64,000 nucleotides of DNA from Antedon mediterranea (taxonomy: Eukaryota; Echinodermata; Crinoidea; Comatulida; Antedonidae). Positions within the stretch are counted from its first letter, which is position 1. Each line of letters starts with the position of its first letter. Position numbers and translations under genes: made by a program. Where the stretch lies: assembly GCF_964355755.1 (NCBI RefSeq), contig NC_092673.1, positions 35,039,648 to 35,103,647 on the forward strand. Direction: 5' to 3'. Positions 41,893 through 54,589 of this stretch are shown one piece after another. The notes beneath the pieces are model-generated. The model had not been told where the DNA came from and made no database searches. It saw only the letters and a program-made list of their open reading frames with translations.

Positions 41893-42230
41893 AAATGTGA
41901 ACTGAAGGCAGAGGAGGCGTTCCATACTCCTATGCTTGATTCGATAGGGTTCTGAGATCTACTTGTTCTATTAAGATTTTTATGATTCTTCTGGTTCAAG
42001 GATGTGATATATTATATCAATTATATTAATTTGTCCTGTCTACAGTATCAAAAGCACTGGTCATGTCTAACATGAGTACATTTATTCCGTAGTCTGATGA
42101 TTTTATTGCTTTTTCTGATGTAATTGCTTTTTTTCGTACTAATAATTATAGTAATCTCTTCTTGTTCCATAGTGTTACCATGGTAATTCTAATGAGAATG
42201 TTTATCTATATACTATGTTTTTTTCTTAGA

Positions 42231-43810
42231 ATGACTGAAACTCAAGTAGAATGCCCTTCTTCAAGTTCTGATGTAATAGAAAGTAAGTTATTCTACTATC
42301 TGTAATATACATACTTGTTAATAACCGGAAATTCCCATAATGAGCTTTATTTAGTGATAACCGTCTTGATCTTTATCTTCAGTAAATTAACGTGACTTCC
42401 AGATTCATAAAAAACAGCAAGAAAAAGAACCATAATAAGTCTTTAGGAACAAACCTATATCAGAACCGTGCATTCAAATGGTAGGCCTACAATAAATCTA
42501 TTAATCTTTTCTACTTGCATTGTAATACTTCTTCGTTATTTATAATAGGTAGGATACGTAAGGGAAAGAAGCGCCATGCAGTAGATGATTTTAATGGTAA
42601 AATTACAATGTTATTTTCTTTAGTTTTTATGGTTAATTCTGACATAGGCGAGCACAATGGAAAAACTTCGGTACAAATCTCTGCCTTGAATACCTACCTG
42701 ATCTATCTCAGATGTACCGTGAAATGTAAATTTGATAACATTAGTTTTCACTATTACGATATTGTTCCATATTTCTATCTTAGGAAGATATTATAAAGAG
42801 TTTTTAAAGAAAATTTCTGATTTAATCGGTAGAAACTCAATTTCAATTGTACGCGGGTCGAAGTATTTTCCGGGTTCACAATGAGTTCACATTGCAACCA
42901 GGGAGGTGAAAATATAATGTATACCTCCCTGTTGCAACAACCTGGTTTCAACTAAGTCGGCCGTTATTTTTGTTTATTTTCGGAACAGACCGCGCGTATG
43001 TGAAGGTACAGTATAGTTTAAAAAAAAAAAATATTTTATCGTGTATATTTACAGTATAGAATTGTTATTTATTTAATCTATACAGTAGTACTGCACAATG
43101 AATTTGCTATATATTGTTAACTAGCGAATATGATCCATTAAGAAAGGGCTGGCATTAAATAGCATTTTATCCACGATATTGTCCAATAAATTAAATTATA
43201 AAGATTAGCTAAATAAAATGAAATTGGAAAAATGTGATTTCAAGTCATGTGTGATACTTATAATCATCATTTTTATATCTCTAAAGAACATTCTACAAAA
43301 CATTTCGATGATCTGATGGTTGATGTTAATTCATTCTGGAAAAAGTATGGAAATGTTAGTTTACTAAAGTTGTTACTCTTGGAGTTTCAAGGACAAACAT
43401 CAGTAATTGCAATAGAGAAGGGATCGAAGGCAGATGATCTGTTCAAACTACTAGTTGGTCCAGGAATTCTCAACGATTCCGATGTAACAGTTCTTATTGA
43501 GGCTGTCTATCTGAGTTGTTTAGTGGGTTTAGAATCAAAGATCAAGAATAGAGTACCGTCATTTAAAGGATTCCAGAGTTTTGTTGTTTGTAAATTCTCC
43601 AAGCATCGACAAAATTTAGTTGAATTGGGATTCACAATAAGCTCTGCAAAAATGGAACGCATCAACGAATTTTACGATGTTGAGCCAAAAGACCAATGGG
43701 ATTTGATCTTCAAAATTGAAATATTAGGTAAATTGCCATCTTTAGTTGAAAAACTTAAACAAGAAAACATGATGGAGGAGTATGAAATCATAACATCATC
43801 GGATAACTAA
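42231..43810 (+). CDS. Death-effector-like domain protein, three coding exons (221 aa)
   Basis: Coding exons 42231-42282, 42549-42596 and 43245-43810 join in phase (one base carried over at both junctions) and end at TAA. The first 34 residues are polar and then basic (RIRKGKKRH). The main exon carries two helical blocks resembling tandem death-effector domains: about residues 50-120, with ADDLFKLLVGPGILNDSDV, and about 130-215, with WDLIFKIEILGKLPSLVEKL then EEYEII. The hydrophobic L-x-x-L-x-x-x-G-x-L spacing is that of DEDs. No caspase or other catalytic domain follows. DED proteins usually act as cytoplasmic adaptors in apoptosis or innate signalling; that role is inferred from the fold pattern only. 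A strong pyrimidine tract before 42230 suggests an upstream non-coding exon. The acceptor at 43244 is weak, so the main exon could instead start alone at ATG 43247 (187 aa). Confidence 0.6.
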
Positions 43811-44789
43811 ATTGTGTTTAGTGCCAGTCTAACAACTTTGGTTATATGCCTATACATTAATGTCATTAATATGTTTTAGTATAGAAAGCTTGGGGTTCAG
43901 TAGGCCCTATTATTGTATAACTTTTATTTTTTTTTATTGTATTACATATCTTGTATATTGCTCGTTTGTAACTGTCATACTGTAAATGTCCTCATTTTAT
44001 AAAACATTATGCAGAGACAAGAGTTTACAATTTTTTTTAACAAAAATTTGAAAATGTAAAAAAAAAATGTACTAAAGCGCTGCAAGTTTAAAATACAAAA
44101 TAAACTGAATCTAATCGTGATAAATGAATTCATACAGCAGGTAAACAATTCAAAACAATTCAACTAATTGTAACAAGAACAAATCTATTCAATGTGTATA
44201 TTTAAATTTAATGGCTCTATTACAATTTTTAGTTAGGTAATTTATTTTTACTACAAATACTTTTACAATAAAGATATTCGTTTTCCATGATGTGTATGAA
44301 AGTTTCTTAACTATTAAATTAAATGGCAAATAGTATTATATTTTACAATTTGCAATGTAATTTAATATTCAAGACACTTTCTATAAATTTGTAACAACTT
44401 TTGCTTGACTTAATATTCTTCGTCATTCCACGGGATAAGGAAATTTTTCTAGTTTAATTATTTAGTAAGTATACATTTTTAAATTAAATTTAACTCTATT
44501 TTTGTAAATATAAATATTTTTGTAATTTTCTGTGTTACTTACCAGCAATTCTATATCAACATGAATTTATTTGGGACAGACAAAATAAAGTAAAAATAAT
44601 TTTAAATTTGTTAAGTTAATAATAGATTTAGTCCATGGACCAGACATTTTTTCAGTATCAAATTGGTGGCAAATGCTACCATACATTTTTGGAAAGCTTA
44701 ATATGTCTACTTTTCAGAAATCCATGATAGCAATGCCAATTGTACAGCTTAATAGTCATTTTTTAGGATTATATACTGAAAATATGCAA
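43811..44789. other. Downstream of the DED-like gene
   Basis: Very AT-rich. AATAAA at 44267-44272 is a candidate polyadenylation signal for that gene. Nothing else is recognised. Confidence 0.45.
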
Positions 44790-46440
44790 CAAAAAATTTT
44801 GGGGTAGGGGTAACACTTTTGCTAATAACTTTGGATTTAATTAACATATTTGCATTTTCTTGGTATCAATATGTAGTGTATAGGTAATATATTTTTCTAA
44901 GTAAATCCAACAATTATTGACGTCATTAGAGGTCAGAAGGTCATTGAACTTTAATAATAAAAAAAATTTTTTTTTTTTCTAATTATAACTTTCAGTTTGT
45001 AACAAAAAAAAATACAATAGATGTTATGCAAACTGATGTTTTCATGAACATATAGATCCAACAAACAGGAAAATTGAAGTTAAAGATAAAAAAAATATGA
45101 ATATGATGTGTATTATGAAGAAATTTGTTGTTTCTAGTAATTTGTAATCGTTTACAATTATGGGGTAGGGGGTAACATTTTTACGAATAACTTACAATTT
45201 AGTTAACAGATTTGCATTTTCTTGCTATCAGTATGTAGTGTATAGATTTCCTAATTGTAATATACTTTTTAAAAATGAATCCCGCATTTATTGACATCTT
45301 TAGAGGAAAAAAAGGTCACTGACCTTTAATCAAAAATGCAATTTCTTCTAAAATAGCTTATAAATTTACACAAATACAGGAAATCTTATGCAAACTAATG
45401 TTTTCTTAAACCTATAGACACAATAAATAAGAAAATTGAAGTTTACATTTTTTCAAAAATGAATATGCTGGTCATTATAAAGAAATGTTTTTGTCATTAG
45501 TAATTTGTGACAATTATGGGGTAGGGGGTAACATTTTTGCAAATAACTTAAGATTTAGTTAAACAGATTTACATTTTCTTGTTATCAGTATGTAGTGTAT
45601 GGATTTCTTTATTGTAATATGCTTTTAAAAAATGAATCCAACATCTATTGATGTATTTTAGAGGTCAAAGGTCAATGACCTTTAATCAAAAATGCAATTT
45701 CTTCTAAATTAGCTTATAAATTTCAATTTTAAACACAAAAATACAAGATATCTTATGCAAAGTAATGTTTTCTTAAACCTATAGACACAATAAATAAAAA
45801 ATTGAATTTAACAAACAAATATTCTGTGAATTTATGAGGACATTCTGTCTGTTAATAGTAATATATTATTAACAATTATAGGGTAAGGGTTACATTTTTC
45901 CTAATAAATTTGTATTTAGTGATCACATTTGCATATTTTTTGTATTAATATGTACTGTGTAGGTTGCCTAATTGTTATATTCATTGTGAAAAAATAAAAC
46001 GTAACATATATTGACATCTTTGTAGGTCAAATGGTCATTGAACATTTAAAGAAATGCAATTTCGTCCAAATGTAACATTAATAAAGTTTCAATATTTAAC
46101 ACAAAAATACAGCAAATCTAACCTTTTTTTTCAACCTATAAAGACAATGGACAAGAAATTGAAGTTAAAGATTAAAAACAAATAAACATGTGTAATAATA
46201 TTAGGAAATATGACCGTAATAGTAATTTGTAATTATTAAAAATTATGGGGTAAGAGGTAACATTTTTGAATTTAGTGAACAGATTGTGCATTTCTTGGAA
46301 CCAATAAGTAGTATATAAACTGTTTAATTGCTATATATTAAAAAATTATCAATTTTAGAAAAAAATTCACCATTTAGTATTGTTATGGGGTACAAAATAA
46401 CATAATGCATTACTTTTTGGGGGGTATACATTATTTGATT
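44790..46440 (+). repeat. Decayed ~360-bp satellite, five units
   Basis: GGGGTAGGGGGTAACATTTT or a close variant recurs near 44803, 45162, 45517, 45880 and 46246. Each is followed by GATTTGCATTTTCTTG, a TATCAGTATGTAGTGTAT block and a GGTCAATGACCTTTAA-like block. The last unit is the most degraded. Confidence 0.88.
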
Positions 46441-46724
46441 TATTATTAATTAAAATAAATTAATTTTAAATATGAGGGTAATAAATATATTTTTGATGTT
46501 TCATTGTTATTAGCCTACATATTGATAATAATAAACATATCCAGCTCCTGTGTTGTAAATTGTTTTTTATAATTTACATATTCCAAACATTCAATTGTCT
46601 ATAGTAATCATAGAAATGACAATTGTTTAGATTAACAATTATATCTTTTATTTGTAACTGATAAGATATTCTAAGGTTATAAATGTTCATCTGGTTTGCA
46701 AAAGCAAATGATATTTTTCTAAAC

Positions 46725-47380
46725 AAAACTTGTCAGCTGCATTTGACACCATCGACCATGCAATACTTCTTAAACGCCTTTCAACTCTCGGTATTACAGG
46801 AAGCGCACTTTCCTGGTTCCGCTCATACCTAACCAACAGGCTCCAATCAATAGTCGTCAATGACAAAACATGTGACCCGAAACCTTTGCATTTTGGTGTA
46901 CCACAGGGGGTTTTGGGCCCTCTGCTGTTTACCATCTATATTTCACCCCTTGGACAACTCATTAGACGCCACAATTTAAGATTTCACCAATATGCCGATG
47001 ATAATCAACTGTACCTGCCATTTGTTAAATCGGATTCTAGCTCTGCTGTCAGTTCTGTTGAACAATGTGTAAATGAAATTAAGCAATGGATGACCGTTAA
47101 CAAACTTAAACTTAACGACCAGAAAACAGAAGTCATTCTTATTTGCTCTTTGACATATCACCTCTCCCATTCGACCATATTAACGTTGGCAGCTCAACTG
47201 GGTGAAATCAGCAAAGAATATTGGCGTCACTTTTGATGAAAGACATACCTTTAAACAACATATCTCTAATACTTATCGAGCGATTTACTTTTATCTCAGA
47301 AAAATTAACCACATCAGGAAATATTTATCTCCGGAATCATGTAAAACCATAATTACTCTAGTAGCTAGATCAACTTTCGT
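46725..47380 (+). pseudogene. LINE reverse transcriptase fragment (L2/CR1-like), frameshifted
   Basis: It begins abruptly with LSAAFDTIDHAILLKRL (motif A), then ITGSALSWFRSYLTNR, FGVPQGVLGPLLFTIYISPL (motif B lacking the usual Ser), FHQYADDNQLYL (motif C) and VNKLKLNDQKTEV. After a frame change it continues KNIGVTFDERHTFKQHIS and YLRKINHIRKYLS. It is truncated at both ends and frameshifted, so it is inactive. Confidence 0.9.
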
Positions 47381-47433
47381 ATGCACTTTGAGGTCCAGAG
47401 AATTTGACTTCAGAAATTGGTTTAGGGTGGTCA

Positions 47434-50400
47434 AACAATCATTTTTGGCTTGGTTACACATTTTGAAAATGTGGCGAAAGGTCAAAAGGTCAGGGTGAAA
47501 GGTCATAAGACCAAACACCAATATGTCCTTAAATCTCAACAACTACTGGTCACAGCGAAGTAATTTTGGTCTCAAATTGATCAGAAGGTATACATTTATA
47601 TTCAGTCTATTGGGACATTTTAGTCAAAAATGACCGGAAATGCCATTTCTGACCTTTGACCCACACCTCAGGGCATGTATGTATCTCCGTAACTACTGAT
47701 CGTAGACACTTAAATTTGGTCTTAAATTGTTTGAAATAAATATTTATTAGTTATAGCACATTTTTAAAAATGTTACAAAAGGTCAAAGGGTCAAGGTCAG
47801 AGGTTATATGAACAAATAAAAATAGATACTTGTATCTCGGCAACCATTCGTCGCAGCAAGTCAATTTTAGTCTCAAAATGTTCAGAAGGCATGCTTTCAT
47901 ATTCAATCTAATGGGACATTTTAGTCAAAAATTATCAGAAATGCCATTTCTGACCTTTGACCCACATATCATGGCATCTTCATATCTCTGTAAGTACTGG
48001 TCGTAGAAACTTAAATTTGGTATCAAATTGTTCGAAATATACATATTTACATTCATTTTAATAGAAAATGTGGTTAAAAGATGAACAGAAATACTATTAC
48101 TAATGTTTCAAACAAAAAACATATCTCTACATAACTTATCCTTAGACAGTAATGTTATGCAATAACTGATACTTTAAATTGTTTCAATTTCAAGTACTAG
48201 TTATTGCTGACCCCAAGAACATTGATAGAAACGTCAAGCTCAACAGTTCTTTTCAGAATGCTAGAAGTAACTTGCCATGTGTATCCGATTAAACTCCCCG
48301 GGCATTTATTGTTCAAAGGGGTTTTTAGGGGCAGGGGAGGCATCTTTATTTGTGGTATAATATGGTAATATGTATAATCAAATAAATACCACCTAGATGT
48401 AAAAAAAAATACAGCACAATTAATATCAAAAAGTGAAAAAAATGCTTGGTAAATTGTAGATTATGGTAGTTAATGTAATGTGTTGTGATACAATTATTGT
48501 GTAAATGCATGTGGCGGGCGTATTCCACATGGTGTTCTATTAGAGGGAATGGTGGCGTTTATTTGAGAGAGGCTTTTATTCAAAGCGGGTGTTAATTCGA
48601 ATAAATACTCTAATTTTAATAATTATAATTCGTTTCTCAACTGATAAAAGGTACTTTACATGTTTCTGTCTTTTAGAATAAAAGTGACACTGTCATAGAT
48701 AACATTAAATGGATCTTCTCTTCCAGGTGCCAGTATAATGATATAAAACAATGACACATCATTATCCTGACACAATTGCACTCATAATGGATCTTCATTC
48801 TATCATCTGTTTGTTTGTGACTACAATTTGACAACAATCTTTTGCATATTTTTAAATGCCAATACATAGCTTCATTACTATTGTACAATATGTCCAGCTT
48901 TCCTGAAAACACCCTTGTGTACTGTAGTACAGTGTTGTAGTATGATTTTATCATGATAACTTCTGATGCTTTTATTGGCAGTACCTAAAACATGTCAAAG
49001 TTTCTAGTGGTATTGATAATAAATCTCCAGAAACATATATTGTTTTATTATCTACACTGGGAACAGACGTGTATAATATACACCGACAAAACTTATACAT
49101 ATTATAAGTTTTGTCGGTAACATTCAAAAATATTATGCAACAGTGTTACGGAATATTGACAATGAATTGGTCTATTATAGTTGTCTGTGATACCTTTTAT
49201 TACATGATTGTACTTGCAACAGGATAGAATGAGGTTTAATCCAGTTATTATTCTTATTATATTAATTTTTTTTTTTATCTGGGGTGTATTTATTTGATTA
49301 TACATGTTACCATTATTACACCCAAACAAAATAAACGCCTTCCCTGAATAACTAAATGCCCGGACCTTTTATTCGGGTAACTATAGTAAGTTACTTCTAG
49401 CATTCTTAACTGTTGAGCTCGAGTATTTATTCGAATTAACACCCGCTTTGAATAAAAGCCTCCATTCCCTCCAATAGAACATCATGTGGAATAAACGCTC
49501 CGCCACATGCATTTACAAAATAATTGTATTACAACACATTTCATTAATTACCATAATCTACAATTTACCAAGCATTTTGACATAATGTTATCATTTTTTT
49601 ATATTAATTGTGCTGTATTTTTTTACATCTAGGTGGTATTTATTTGATTATACATGTTACCATATTATACCCCAAATAAAGATGCCTCCCCTCCCCCTAA
49701 AAACCCTTTTGAACAATAAATGCCCGGGGCGTTTAATCGGATACACATGGCAAGTTACTTCTAGCATTCTGAAAAGAACTGTTGAGCTTGACGTTTATAT
49801 CAAAATGTTCTCGTGGACAGCAATAACTAGTAGGCGTACTTGAAATTGAAACAATTTAAAGTATCATATTGCATAACATTACTGTCTAAGGATAAGTTGT
49901 GTAGAGATATGTTTTTTGTTTGAAACATTAGTAATAGTATTTTCTGTTCATCTTTTAACCACATTTTCTATTACAATGAATGTAAATATGTATATTTCAA
50001 ACAATTTGATACCAAATTTAAGTTTCTACGACCAGTACTTACAGAGATATGAAGATGCCCTGGTATGTGGGTCAAAGGTCAGAAATGGCATTTCTGATCA
50101 TTTTACACTAAAATGCCCCATTAGACGGAATATAAATGCATGCCTTCTGAACATTTTGAGACCAAAATTGACTTGCTGCGACCAGTGGTTGCCGAGATAC
50201 AAGTACCTTTATTTATTTGTTTATATAACCCTTGACCCTGACCCTTTGACGTTTTGTAACATTTTTCAAAATGTTTTTCATATAACAAAATATATATTTC
50301 AAACAATTTAAAACCAAATTCAAGTGTCTACGACCAGTAGTTACGGAGATAAATACATGCCCTGGGTTGTGGGTCAAAGGTCAGAAATGGCATTTCCGGT

Positions 50401-50602
50401 CATTTTAAACTAAAATATCCCATTAGACTGAATATAAATGTATACCTTCTGATCAATTTGAGACCAAAATTACTTCGCTGTGACCAGTGGTTGTTCAGAT
50501 TTAAGGACATATTGGTGTTTGGTCTTATGACCTTTCACCCTGACCTTTTGACCTTTCGCCACATTTTCAAAATGTGTAACCAAGCCAAAAATGATTGTTG
50601 TT
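47434..50602. repeat. Large inverted repeat, 1.18-kb arms
   Basis: Arms 47434-48610 and 49421-50602 are complementary with few mismatches over their whole length, ending outward at AACAATCATTTTTGGCTTGG and inward at GGGTGTTAATTCGAATAAAT. The spacer is 810 bp. Within each arm a ~300-bp block (AAATGCCATTTCTGACCTTT, GACCCACA...) is itself repeated. No transposase is seen. Confidence 0.87.
49082..49118. repeat. 16-bp-arm hairpin
   Basis: ACCGACAAAACTTATA and its exact complement surround a 5-base loop, in the spacer of the large inverted repeat. Confidence 0.9.
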
Positions 50603-50740
50603 TTATATAACATCTAAATAACAAACAAAAATGTTTCAAAAAGTACTATTTAACGATCGTTGAATAGTGCGTACTATTGCACGCCATGTGACCCACATTC
50701 GTCCAATCAAATGACAGGAATTTATATAGGTGTTTTATAA
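50600..50740 (-). repeat. ~140-bp dispersed repeat, copy 2 (inverted)
   Basis: This is the complement of 2266-2405 with almost no mismatches by eye, immediately outside the right arm of the 47.4-50.6 kb inverted repeat. Confidence 0.88.
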
Positions 50741-50799
50741 TATCATATATTATATTGCTTATTATAATATCACACTGAAAAGGGCAAATTGTTAAGAAG

Positions 50800-50955
50800 G
50801 TTAAAGATGTATTGTCCCCTGAAAAAATAATTCTTAAACATTTTTTTTTAATAGGCAATATAAATGTCCATTTAAACATAATAGTTATCCACTTTGACCA
50901 AATTGGATCGGGGAAAAAAAATGTATTTACCTAAAAAACTGTAATTTAAACAGAG
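50800..50955 (+). repeat. Partial copy of the AAAGATGTATTGTCCC element
   Basis: It begins GTTAAAGATGTATTGTCCCC and shares GTTATCCACTTTGACC and TTTACCTAAAAAACTGTAAT with the copy at 39366. Confidence 0.65.
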
Positions 50956-51179
50956 TTTATTAACATAGAACCATTGTTGCTTTTCAACCTTTAGTGGGAC
51001 CACCTCCATGTATTACAACAAATTGTTTCTGTATTGTTGTTGTGTAAAGTACGAAAACAAAAGAACGAACTAATTCAGAGAATTCTACAGCTGACCAGCT
51101 GAAATTAAGTTGTTGTTTGTTAAGACATGTTGAGAAACGTTGCCATGAAGAAGGGCAGAAATATTATATAATACGTAAT

Positions 51180-51930
51180 ATATACGTTTGAAATCGTTGT
51201 CCTTGCTCCAATTGAAGCAGGGCAGAAATATTATAGATACGTTGAAAATCGTTGCCCTTTCTCCTATTGAAGCAAGGCAGAAATATTATAGATACGTTGA
51301 AAATCGTTGCCCTTGCTCCTATTGAAGCATGCCAGATATATTATAGATACATTGGAAATCGTTGCCCTTTCTCCTATTGAAGCAAGGCAGAAATATTATA
51401 GATACGTTGAAAATCGTTGCCCTTGCTCCTATTGAAGCAGGGCAGAAATATTATAGATACGTTGAAAATCGTCGCCCTTGCTCCTATTGAAGCAGGGCAG
51501 AAATATTATAGATATGTTGAAAATCATTGCCATTGCTCCTATTGAAGCAGGGCAGAAATATTATAGACATGTTGAAAATCATTGCCCTTGCTCCTATTGA
51601 AGCAGGGCAGAAATATTATAGATACGTTGGAAATCCTTGCCCTTGCTCCTATTGATGCAGGGCAGAAATATTATAGATACGTTGGAAATCCTTGCCCTTG
51701 CTCCTATTGATGCAGGGCAGAAATATTATAGATACGTTGACAATCGTAGTCCTTGCTCCTATTGAAGCAGGGCAGAAATATTACAGATACGTTAGAAATC
51801 ATTGCCCTTGTTCGCAGAACGGAGCAGAAATATCACTTTGCATTACCTTACCAGAGTATAATCTCTCCGAGTAGGCTGCATAGCTGATTGATACGTTGAA
51901 AACCGTTGCCCTCGTGGTTCATTCACGGGG
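51180..51930 (+). repeat. ~55-bp minisatellite
   Basis: About 13 units of GATACGTTGAAAATCGTTGC, CCTTGCTCCTATTGAAGCAG and GGCAGAAATATTATA with point changes. No coding role is seen. Confidence 0.92.
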
Positions 51931-54589
51931 CAGAAATACAGAATACAAAGGAATCAGTCCTGCATTTATTATAATTTATGTATTTGTATATAATATGTTA
52001 AATACTGTTGCCTATATCATTGTTTTTTGTAGTATAACATAATTAATATTGTATTGTGTCCTCATATACAGTAAAATCTTTATTAATGGACACTTGTTGA
52101 CTAAATGAGAGAAAGTTGTACAACCTCAGTTTAAATTTATACTTAAAGAACACAATTTATTGTCTGAACAGGGCTAATACTTATGAAAACTGTTCTTAAA
52201 TATTCAGAAGTGTTATATGTATTGGTCTCAAAAGTGTCCCTTAAATAGGATTCTACTGTATATCTTAATTCTACTTGATTGTTATGTCAATCTCATGTCT
52301 GGTTTTTGTAGTTCAGTATGGTAATGATGTATATTTTGATACTCCCTCCAATACATGCTTTTAGTTTAAAGGTTTTCATAATAAATAAATACTAGTAAAG
52401 TTACAACTTCAGTACACCAATTGCTTTTAAAAGGAAATAGAGTTGAGTATGTCTTTTGGACCATTCCCCAAACAGACAGACAACAACAACAGAAATGTGT
52501 CCAGCAATACATTGTTTATTGGAAACACATTCTAATTTTCTCATTAATTAGATAATTATCTTCTAAAATTATTATCTTCATAAGTCACTTTGATGACATC
52601 ATCGTATTATAAATTGGATTAAAAAGTGGGTCTCGTAACTTCATCTACTGTATGCTACAACACTGTATATAACATATACAGTGCATTCTGTAAATACTGT
52701 AATGTGCTGTATGTTACAAAATAAGTACAGTCCAGCACTGTAAAACATATTTAATTCATGTCATAGGACGGCATTATTGTCGGCGTTCAACAATTTTAAC
52801 GTATGTGCATATGGCATTTTCGTGGATAACCCGAACTTGTCGAAGTGACAAGTTCAAATCTAGTATATCTTGTATTTGTAGTTAAGTTTAATATTGGTGA
52901 TGAATTATATTATATTTATACTGTGCACAGATCACTTACTTTTAAGTCATTTTTTTTCTGAATCTATATATAAATTATTATTAATTAAAACCTTGCAGAA
53001 AATGTTGTACAGTATTTCTATTAGATATGTTGAAGAGATAAATAAAAAATGATAAAATGTAAAGAAGGGTATATTGTTTTCTTTGTTTGTAATTTCCCTT
53101 ATCAAACAATATTTAGGCCTAGTTTTATTTATGTTGACGTTTTAGTTATCAATGACGACGACAGTATACAGAATCTACTACTGCATCAGTAAAAGTCCAT
53201 TTGTTTTCTAGACGTGATGTTTATAAATATTGACACATGGAGATTAGTATGCCAACAACAAGTTCTGTACTCATTTTCTTTGTTGCACCATCATCATGAT
53301 GATTGTTGTATATCATTGTCATCATTGTAAGAGGAACAGAAGGTCTATCTCCCCACATCATCTTTATCATCATCATTTTTAATATGCACTTCATCATTTT
53401 CATGTTCATAAATGTAATCATTGTTATATACACATAGTCGCGGGAGCTGAGGACCAAAAGGTCCATCACCCCTCATCATCTTTATCACCTCATTTTACCA
53501 TCTCCATTTCGTCATTATGTTTAACATTATTGAATCATCAATATTTTACCACCATCATTATCATTGGATTATCATTAATTTATTTATTATCTTCATTATT
53601 ATCGTGTTGGTGTCAATCTTACCTGTAGTAGGCCTACCATTAAACATTTAACATAATGTTTCCAGAGGGTAAAATCCTCTTTTTATGTAAATACTATTAC
53701 GGGAATGTTAAAAACATAGAGGGCAGACTCTCAAGCGGATGTTTAGTGGGAACCATTTTGGTCTCTGCATTGTGTTACTGAAAAGGAAATACGTCCCTGG
53801 ATGGACGTGTTATAAGTTCGTGTTGACAAGTTAGTTGAATAGGTTCTGTGGTTCTAACCTCAGTCGTCGTATTAATTAGGACTAGCCAAAGATAGTAGGA
53901 TTTTTTCATCTTTTAAGTCCATAAAGATTCACAGACGGTTGATGTAGGCCTAGGCTAAAATAATTTTAAAATAGCCTACATACATACACACAGCCCAAGC
54001 CAGCCCCTGGCTGCCCTACCTACAGTAAAGTCGCTATTAAAATTATGCTCTAGCTTTTGGGCCAGTCGGATTTTTTATATTTGATAGGCCTATGCCCAGC
54101 AGCTGAGCAGTGCCAGCCTTGGCCTACAGCATCTTAGTAGGCCCAGTCGACAATGTCCACCATATTGGACTGTGAATGATAAGGAAACGACTAAAAGAGT
54201 AAGACTAATATAATAATACTGTATAAATAAGATGACAGATCACCAGTAGGGTAAGTATGCATACTCCAACCAATAGCACTTTACCAGCAACGTAAACTAC
54301 AATTGAATTTTGAAAGTAAAAGTATTAGGCTACGCCCTTCCCACCCGGTGTAGATAATCTATACCCTCTCTAGACCTATATAATAATAATTTTATCTTTA
54401 TATAGTTCAACATTTTCTAGGCCGATCTTAACCATTTTATGTGAGAGGATCGCAAGTGTTATGTGCCATTTCTTCTGTTTCTACAGTAGCTTTATTTGCA
54501 GTTTTTTTTTTGCTAATTGGATAGAGAGGCAGCCTTTTTACACGTTAGTGAGTTTCCAAATATACACTATATGTTGGTAGGTTTTTTTT
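51931..54589. other. Intergenic, nothing recognised
   Basis: AT-rich with an ATC/ATT trinucleotide-rich patch (CATCATCATT) at 53280-53600 that opens short spurious frames. Confidence 0.45.

Larger units (their letters stand above)
40790..41925. mobile_element. Foldback (hAT-like) element with mirrored minisatellite arms
   Basis: The ends are inverted copies: ATGGAACGCCTCCTCTGCCT at the left and its complement at the right. ACTCCTAT occurs directly outside both ends (40782-40789 and 41926-41933), an 8-bp target duplication as made by hAT transposases. The arms run inward to about 41265 and from about 41436, leaving a spacer of about 170 bp. Each arm holds a long array of a 21-bp unit (CATGCAGTACACACCAATCGT and variants) in opposite orientation. 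It has no transposase gene, so it must be mobilised in trans, if at all. Long open frames on both strands are repeat artefacts. Confidence 0.88.
39958..42180 (-). mobile_element. Decayed LINE fragment, split by a foldback element
   Basis: Read on the minus strand, 42020-42150 encodes LMLDMTSAFDTVDR (RT motif A), about 40740-40790 gives IGVPQ (motif B), 40655-40690 gives NIQYADDISFVST (motif C), and 39962-40159 gives a C-terminal RERPKGRPKTTWMANI with W-R-x-x-V. Several stops and frameshifts separate them. Motif A and motif B are separated by the 1.1-kb foldback insertion. Confidence 0.75.

Noticed and set aside
41440-41955. Open frames with MQYTPIV or CMTIGVY repeats
   Set aside because: They are the mirror image of the same 21-bp array, with no start context or homology.
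53221-53469. 82-codon minus-strand frame rich in Met
   Set aside because: It is due to a CATCATCAT-rich low-complexity patch.
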